From Uranotaenia lowii (lineage: Eukaryota; Arthropoda; Insecta; Diptera; Culicidae), in assembly GCF_029784155.1 (NCBI RefSeq), contig NC_073693.1:239010750-239074749 (forward strand): a stretch of DNA of 64,000 nt, read 5' to 3'. The translations under genes were made by a program, and so were the position numbers. Numbering within the stretch: the stretch's first letter is position 1; each line of letters starts with the position of its first letter. Positions 57,090-64,000 of the stretch are shown piece after piece. The notes under the pieces are model-generated. The model made no database searches. It had not been told where the DNA came from and was given only the letters and a program-made list of their open reading frames with translations.

Positions 57090-58690
57090 CTCCCACGTGG
57101 ACTTCAAGTGAGAAAATCATCGACATGTTCTCTCTGCAATCAGGAGTGCATCCAGATGACTAAAAATCAAACTGACGTTGCCGATTTGCAGGAGAAAGAG
57201 CAGTTTTACAGTCAACTGAACAGCGTGGTGGAGGAAATTCCGAAGGGTGACATTCAAATCCACTTAGGTGACTTCAACGCAAAGATTGACTCCGAAAATC
57301 AGGACCTTGAGCGCATCATGGGGCGCCATGGTCTGGGACAGATGAGCGAAAACGGAGAGCTGTTTGTAGAATTTTGTGGCAACAACAACATGGTGATCGG
57401 TGGATCGCTCTTCCCCCATCGACCAGCACATAAGGTCACTTGGGTATCCCAAGATGGCCGAACAGAAAATCAAATTGACCACATCTGCATCAGCCGAAAA
57501 TGGAGAAGGAGCCTTCTTGATGTCCGCAACAAACGAAGCGCAGACATTGGATCTGACCATCACCTCGTCCTTGGTGAAATACGACTGAGAGTTGCGTGTG
57601 TCCAACGGCGCGAGGAGAAAGTCGGGTGTCGGTACGACGTCCGCCGGTTGGAGAATCCAGAGGTGAAAAAGGCATACGTTTAACAGCTAGAATCCCGAGC
57701 CTCGGAGCTGCCGACAGACGGAACAGTCGAAGAACAGTGGTGTGGAATCAAGAATGCCTTTATCACGACGAGCCATGGTACTCTCGGTAAAGTTTGTGGA
57801 AGAAGAAGTGAATGGATGTCGGATGAACCTTGGAGGATGGTCGATAATCGAAGAAAGGCGAAAGTCGGAATTGAGCAGGCATGTACCGGGTCAGCCAAAG
57901 CAGCCGCCCGCTTACGATATGCGGAGCTGGAAAAGGCAGTTAAACGAGCTTGTAGACGAGACAAGAGAGCCTGGACAAACTCCCTAGCCGAAGAGGGAAA
58001 AAGAGCCGCCGCCAATGGAGATATCCGATTACTTTATGACATTTCTCGCCGCCGCAGTGGTGCAAGGACTAATACAAGAATGCCGCTGAAAAAGACCGAG
58101 CAGGTCAGTTATTGACCGATCGAACAGATCAGCTCAAACGATGGACTGAGCACTTCGAACAACTCTTCCAAGTCACGAATAGCGATGGCCAACAGAACCC
58201 GCAGCTTGAATCGCCAGCCGTAAGTCGCATAAATGGCGTCAACTCGGAAGCACCCTCTCTGGCTGAAATAGAAGCGGCAATCGAAGACCTGAAATCCAAC
58301 AAATCACCTGGGATCGATTGCATCCCTGCTGAAATGCTGAAAGCCGACCCTGCCCTGTCAGCACAAATGTTGCACCGGAAGAACCAGGAGAAAATCGACG
58401 CTACACTCCGACGGCAACAAGCTGGATTCCGATCCGGACGATCATGTGTGGACCACATCACAACGCTACGAATAATACTGGAACAAATCAACGAATTCCA
58501 GGACTCTCTTCTGCTGGTGTTCGTTGATTTCGAAAAAGCATTCGACCGACTTAACCCTGAAAACATCTGGGCGGCTCTAAGGCGAAGAGGAGTACCAGGG
58601 AAACTAGTCCATCTCATCGAAGCACAATACGAGGCATTTTCGTGCAAGGTCTTGCACGACGGTGTCTTGTCCGAACCAATCCCGGTAACT
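57090..58690 (+). pseudogene. RTE-clade LINE (JAM1-like), 5' part
   Basis: It begins inside the AP endonuclease (DLQEKEQFYSQLNSVVEEIP; GDFNAKID; VTWVSQDGRTENQIDHICIS; IGSDHHLVLGEIRLR), so the 5' end is truncated. A TAA at 57681-57683 and a frameshift near 58105 break the frame. The RT follows (SPGIDCIPAEMLKADPALSA), then an internal deletion of roughly 60 residues by comparison with the family layout, then QQAGFRSGRSCVDHITTLRI, the catalytic VDFEKAFD and VLHDGVLSEPIPVT. The frame is cut by the LINE inserted at 58691 and resumes at 61470. Confidence 0.87.
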
Positions 58691-58759
58691 TTTACCGGGT
58701 ATCAAATGGTTTCCCTCTCAAGGCGGGTTTTTATATCCTGACCCAGCTTGTTCCTCATT

Positions 58760-61354
58760 CTCAGTACTTTCTGGAATTATTTTTGACTCCATAAGCACAG
58801 CCACACTTCGTCAGATCAATAGCGTCGAGAATGAAAACGGACGTATGCTTGATCTATGTTTCGTGAATGAAGGAATTAGAATGTCGACAATTGAATTAGC
58901 TCCCGTGCCTTTGGTCAAATTGGTTCGTCATCATCCAGCTTTGCTCATCTCGATTGAAGTTTCCGCTTGGATCTTTCTTCTGAGAAACCAGCTGGATTCT
59001 TTCTTGACTATAATAAAGCAGACTTTCAAGCTATCTCTGTAGTGTTAGACTCTATAGACTGGGAATCCGAGCTTGCACTATCTGATCCCAATGCTGCGGC
59101 TGAAACTTTTTCACATGTCATCAATTATATTATTGATCGTCATGTTCCGAAACGTTTGGTGAATGAAAATTCAAGAGCTCCCTGGATCACCAAAGAATTA
59201 CGCCAGATGAAAACTTTAAAATGCAAAGCCTTTCGCAATTATAATAGGCACAAATCACAAGGCGCTAAAAACCATTACCGTAAACTTAATTCTGCGTATA
59301 AAAAAGCTAGCAGCCGATGCTATAGGAACTATTTGACGCGACTGCAACGTAACTTCAAGAAACGTCCAAAATCGTTCTGGAAACATGTCAAGGATCAGCG
59401 GAGTGGGTCTGGAGTACCAACCTCTATGTTCCTGGATGCCGAAACGGCTTGTTCGAACCTTGATATTTGTAATCTACTCGCCAAAAAATTTTCTAGGGTT
59501 TTCGTTGATGAACCAATCTCTGCCGATCAAATAGTTAACGCTGTAAGAAATGTCCCTTCCCTGAACTTCTCTCTAAACAACATTACCATAGAACAGGGGT
59601 CGGAAAACTTTTTAAATCATTACCCCAAAAAAATTTTTTTTTGAGTTGATATTATCCCATGACGAAGAGCAAAAAAAACGTATCCGTAAACACTAAGCGA
59701 GCTCTCTGAATGCCTCAGGGGGGAAATGAAAATATACACTTTTCACTCACAAAATATTCACTGTTACCCCCAAGAATTTCCCTTTTACCCCATTTGGGGT
59801 AATTTACCCCGGTTCCCCGACCGCTGCCATAGAAGAAGGGAATATCTTGAAGGCGACCGCTAAAATGAAAAACTCCCTTTCCTCGGGCTGGGACGGAATA
59901 CCTGCCACATTTTTGAAACGCTGCATGCCTCATTTATTGTTTCCTATTAAACGAATATTCCAAGCATCGCTCGATAAAGCTGTCTATCCTTCGCTGTGGA
60001 AGGACGCTTACATGTTCCCTGTGCACAAAAAAGGGGACAGAAGGGACGTGAATAACTACAGAGGAATTTCCGCCTTATGTGCTGTTGCGAAATTATTCGA
60101 ACTGGTTCTATTGGATCCTATCTTCTCTTTTTGTAAGCAATACATTTCAAACGATCAACATGGTTTTATGCCCAAGCGCTCAACGAGTACAAACTTATTG
60201 ACTTTTACATCTTTCGTGCAAGACAGATTTACAGCGGGTATCCAAACTGACGTAATTTATACGGATTTGTCCGCTGCCTTTGATAAGGTAAATCATGAAA
60301 TAGCTTTTGCCAAACTCGGACGTCTAGGCATCTGCGGTTCCTTATTGGACTGGTTTCGCAGTTACCTGTGCGGAAGGAAACTCACCGTTAGATCGGCGGA
60401 TTCGTATTCCAGACAGTTCCCTGCCACATCAGGGGTGCCACAAGGAAGCCATCTTGGGCCGATTGTTTTTCTAATTTATTTTAATGATGCTCTTCTTATG
60501 CTTGACGGACCGAAACTCGCCTACGCCGACGATCTAAAATTGTTCAACGCAATTAAAACCCCAGAGGACACTGCTTCACTGCAAAGGCAATTCCACCTGT
60601 TTGCTACCTGGTGCAAGGACAACTGCCTGACGTTGAATCGCAGTAAATGTTCCGTCATAACTTTTTCGCGCAAACGGCACCCTATATCTGCAGATTATTT
60701 TCTTTTGGACCATCCAATCGCTCGTGTGAACCACATCAAGGATTTAGGGGTGATTCTTGATCCAAAATTGGACTTCAAGACACATACCAACTATATAGTT
60801 GATAAAGCTTCTCGATGCTTGGGCTTTATATTCCGTGTAACGAAGGATTTTAAAGACGTATATTGTTTAAAAAGCCTCTACTGCAGCCTTGTTCGCTCCA
60901 TCCTGGAGTATGCATCGGCTGTTTGGAGCCCTTTCTACCAGAATGGCGCTGATAGGATTGAGGCTGTACAACGACGTTTTATGCGGAATGCTCTACGCCA
61001 TTTGAACTGGTCTGACCCGTTCCACCTCCCAAGCTACGAGAATCGCTGCAGCCTTGCCTGGACATGCTACAAGCCCGCCGAGGAGCCACTCGAGCATTAT
61101 TTGTCTCCGATATTTTGGCATCGAGAATTGACTGTCCTTCGCTTTTGGAATCGATTAACCTCAGTGTTCGTCCTCGAGGACTTCGAGACCGGAATTTACA
61201 GCTCTACATTCCCCTTCGTCAAAACAACTATGGGGCTAATAGTGCACTGATTGGCGTTATCAGGACCTTCAATCGTTATTCCGAACATTTTGATTTTGAT
61301 ACATCGAGGGAATTATTTAAAAGAAGAATTTTGACAGCATCGAGAACAGCGTAG
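58760..61354 (+). pseudogene. ORF2 of the inserted LINE (endonuclease C-term + reverse transcriptase)
   Basis: In order: ENGRMLDLCFVNEG and HHPAL (endonuclease), a basic linker (NYNRHKSQGAKNHYRKLNSA), RT motifs WDGIPATFLKRC, NNYRGISALCAVAKLFE, DQHGFMPKRSTSTNL, catalytic TDLSAAFDKVNH, SGVPQGSHLGPIVF, the polymerase box KLAYADDLKLF, HIKDLGVILDPKLDF, and a C-terminal YGANSALIGVIRTFNRYSEH ending at a stop at 61352. All three catalytic aspartates are retained. The 467-codon frame 59847-61250 is intact across the RT. Two frameshifts and the MITE disable it. Confidence 0.87.
59594..59826. mobile_element. 233-bp hAT MITE inside the LINE
   Basis: Ends CAGGGGTCGG (left) and CAGCGGTCGGGGAACCGGGG (right, reverse complement), with TTACCCCAAA/TTTGGGGTAA inverted motifs. 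The 8-bp duplication CCATAGAA lies at 59586-59593 and 59827-59834. Excising the MITE plus one duplication leaves the LINE frame continuous. CAGNGGTCGG termini and 8-bp TSD are hAT hallmarks. Confidence 0.92.
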
Positions 61355-61469
61355 TGCGTAATCCCGTTTATAGATATATAATTTAAACTGCTTTGTTTTA
61401 TATTCATTTCATCATTGCGATCAACATGTGATCCGTTGATATATTATCAAATAAATAAATAAATAAACT

Positions 61470-62419
61470 GCTGGAGTGAGACAAGGATGTATCTTATCAC
61501 CGCTACTTTTTCTAATCGTAATGGATGAGATTCTGACTGGATCGATTGACTGTGCATCAAACCGAGGATTGCCGTGGAATCCTTTAACAATGGAGCAACT
61601 GAACGACCTTGACCTGGCTGATGATATTGTTTTGCTCGCTCAAACACAACCGGGACATGCAGAGCAAACTCGACGACCTCACCGAAAGTTTCAAGCAGCA
61701 GGTCTCAAAAGTCAATGTCGGAGAGACCAAGTCGATGGCGATCAACACAGGAAATCCCTCTAGTTTCATGGTAGCTGGGCAACAAGTTGAGAAAGTGGAG
61801 GGCTTCCAGTTTCTTGGTAGCCAGATAACGCCTGATGGTGGTACCAGGAAAGACATCGAAACCCGGATCAGAAAGGCCCGATTTGCGTTTGCGAGTCTCC
61901 GAAACATCTGGCGGTCACGCCAGATCTCTTCCGAATCTTCAACGAATCCGAAATCTTCAACTCAAACGTCAAATCCGTATTGCTGTACGGGTGCGAAACT
62001 TGGTGCACATATGCGGTGACGACGCGAAAACTGCAAGTATTTGTAAACCACTGCCCTGCGGAATATCATCCGCGCTTGGTGGCCTGGCAACTGGGATATC
62101 GAATGAGGAACTACATCGCCGGTGTCATCAAAGGGCGCTAGAAATCGAGATACGGGAACGTAAGTGGAGATGGATTGGGCACACGCTGCGAAAAGATGAA
62201 AACGAGATTTGCAGAGAGGCGCTAGATTGGAATCCAGAAGGTCATCGAAGAAGAGGCCCAGAACCCAGAAACTCGTGGCGGCGAAGCCTAGCCGCTGAAA
62301 TCCGAACTGTCGACGAGAATCTTGACTGGGACCAGGTGAAGACGCTGGCTCCAGATCGTCAACAGTGGAGGTCTTTTACCACGGCCCTATACACCGGAGG
62401 ATCGGCGCGGGATCATTAA
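61470..62419 (+). pseudogene. RTE-clade LINE, 3' part
   Basis: It resumes with GVRQGCILSPLLFLIVMDEI and the polymerase box DLADDIVLL, then changes frame (61609-62019: LDDLTESFKQQVSKVNVGET, FQFLGSQITPDGGTRKDIET) and again (61835-62419: RERKWRWIGHTLRK, WNPEGHRRRGPEP, stop). Frameshifts lie near 61665 and 61930. The end TAAGTAAGTAAA just after the stop is the short tandem-repeat tail typical of RTE elements. Confidence 0.87.
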
Positions 62420-62429
62420 GTAAGTAAAT

Positions 62430-64000
62430 GTTTCATGAATTTTAATAAGATTACCTTCATTTTCTTCATAGACAGTTTTTCGATCAAACGAATGGTTTTT
62501 TAGATACACGCATTCGTATCGGTCCCATTTCTAAAAGAACTAAGCTTCATCATGGGTACTTTGCAATCGCCTATGAAATGGCTATGAACGAATGACAGAG
62601 TTCATGGGACGAAGGCGCAAAAGGAAGGTTTTTTTTACTCAATTCACCCTAAAGTAAAAACCAAAGCTTGGTTCAAAGGACTTAATTTAACTAGAGATTT
62701 CATCCGTGTTATGTCTCGGATTGTGGAAACTCTTATGAAGACATATGGATGCTAGACGGGAGTTTTAAGCTATCCTCCAGCATAACGGGAAAATAGCTGA
62801 AACACCAATTCGGGATGTTTTGGTCCGACAAGACCTTGAGTTCATTCATTTGATGCTCGTTTCTGTGGTCGCAGGAAAAAGTCTCTTCTCTTTACATTGA
62901 TATAGGACACTGAGGTTCATGTTTTAATGGAAACGATTTAAAATATGTTCGTTTTTTTTAGTTCAACCTTTGGATATGTAAGAACTAGCCAACTAAATCT
63001 GTGGATCGAATTAAGCTGAAGAATTTGCACCAAGATTGCAACACTGTTGGTGATAAACCAACATTCATGATTCGTAGAGAAAACGTTTTGTAAAAGTTGG
63101 AATGAATCAATTTTTTTCTCGGTACGTCAAAAGGATTTTGAAAGAAGATAAATTTGAAAAAAAAAACGGGAATAATACTTATCATACGTCTACTATAAAA
63201 CTATTCAACATAATCTACAAAGCAAAGTAGGAATAATTGGGGTTTCACAAAAATCAGTATTTAGGTAACTTTTAAGTTGTACTAACCAAATTAAGAAAAA
63301 CATTACACAAAATCAACAAAGGAATGACACAATTCTATAAGCAATCAATTTTCACTTCTAGTCTAAACAGCTCAACGCAATGTACTGGTGCACCAAACCC
63401 AAACACTAATTAAGGTGTAAACTAGCGTAAACTTACGTTTTAAAATTTGAAAATTCTCTCGCATGAATGTTGCAATTATGAAGTCTAAATAGTAAATACT
63501 CAATAGGGAAAAAGGCACAATAAAAAAATCCATCGTATTGGCTCGTTTACGTTTTCCAAACAGTATGGTTCTCTTTATTAGCGCACAATTTTATTGGGTT
63601 ACCGTTCCACTTTTGAATATTTTTTTTTTCAAAAGGGATCAGTAGCACACAACGTACACTGGAATGTATTGATCGAAACACAAACTATTGATATCGTTTC
63701 GCTTGTATTGTACAATGTGAACTGTTTCAACGAGTACCTACTCTAATCTATTGAGACAGAAAGCAAAAACATACGTGAATATCACACTACCACCACCAAA
63801 TTACGCGGCAACATTGAGACTTTCTGACAATCCATTTCGGGTTTTTTTTTTCGGTGTGTTACACCGATTATTGGGGATTCAGTTAAATTCGGGAGTTCGT
63901 TTAGTAGTTTGAAGCTGTTTGAGTATGTATGTTTGTTAGGTTGAAGCCCTAACCATTGTATGGATAAGTGATTTACAGAAGACTAAATACGTTAGAATTA
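62430..64000. other. pHCl intron, right edge; nothing recognised
   Basis: AT-rich sequence without a supportable exon, TIR pair or repeat tail. A short poly-A/poly-T pair and scattered simple runs only. Assignment as intron is inferred from the absence of upstream pHCl exons. Confidence 0.4.

Larger units (their letters stand above)
58691..61465 (+). mobile_element. Jockey/CR1-like LINE inserted into the RTE LINE
   Basis: A 5'-truncated APE-type LINE starting within the endonuclease and ending in an (AAAT)n tail. The RTE codons GTA ACT to its left and GCT GGA after its right end are contiguous in the RTE reading frame; AACT is shared at both borders (58687-58690, 61466-61469). It is broken by a hAT MITE at 59594-59826 and by frameshifts near 58965 and 61065. 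Confidence 0.87.

Noticed and set aside
1..64000. CRISPR arrays, bacterial operons or an integrated virus
   Set aside because: No regularly spaced repeat array, no operon-like gene packing, and spliced eukaryotic genes dominate; no viral replicase or capsid frame was recognised.

Overview
This window looks like a repeat-swollen piece of an insect nuclear genome, most likely a mosquito or a close nematoceran fly. It is AT-rich, with genuine exons separated by multi-kilobase introns full of transposons. The family evidence is a CYP4-clan P450 resembling the mosquito CYP325 group, an ITmDD37E mariner family best known from mosquitoes, an RTE-clade LINE of the JAM1 type, and a pHCl-type chloride channel. 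The species cannot be fixed from sequence reading alone.

Host genes. (1) 2426-3179 (+): the last four exons of Npl4, the p97/VCP cofactor, ending in an NZF zinc finger. (2) 3872-26062 (-): a complete four-exon cytochrome P450 of 494 residues, with introns of 12.2 kb, 59 bp and 8.4 kb. All splice phases close and every P450 motif is present. (3) 46808-47113 (+): two short exons of an unrecognised small protein whose N-terminus could be a mitochondrial presequence. (4) 47364-54580 (-): the two 3'-terminal exons of a pH-sensitive-type Cys-loop chloride channel (pHCl), carrying M1-M4. Its upstream exons lie beyond the right edge, so 54581-64000 is probably intron. Roughly 26.3-46.7 kb holds no host exon that I can support.

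Mobile DNA. There are four ITmDD37E mariner loci. One is intact (30796-32098, 336-residue transposase, 27-bp identical TIRs, TA target duplications), two are deletion derivatives and one is a relic. Class I elements comprise a gag-only non-LTR retroelement with a poly(A) tail and target duplication, a CR1/L2-like LINE fragment, an RTE LINE split by a Jockey/CR1-like LINE that is itself split by a hAT MITE, a solo LTR, and a tRNA-derived SINE inside a LINE relic. There are also a 1.1-kb non-autonomous hAT element with a second broken copy, several MITEs, two copies of a large TA-flanked fold-back element carrying tRNA-like promoter boxes in inverted orientation, and a 1.55-kb cluster of three almost identical ~0.5-kb units in inverted and direct array.

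Many insertions can be proved inside the window because a paralogous empty site is present or because an interrupted reading frame resumes exactly. The most unusual items are the ORF1-only retroelement, the triple-nested 57-62.4 kb composite, the three-unit cluster with one 13-bp target duplication, and the fold-back family with tRNA-like arms.
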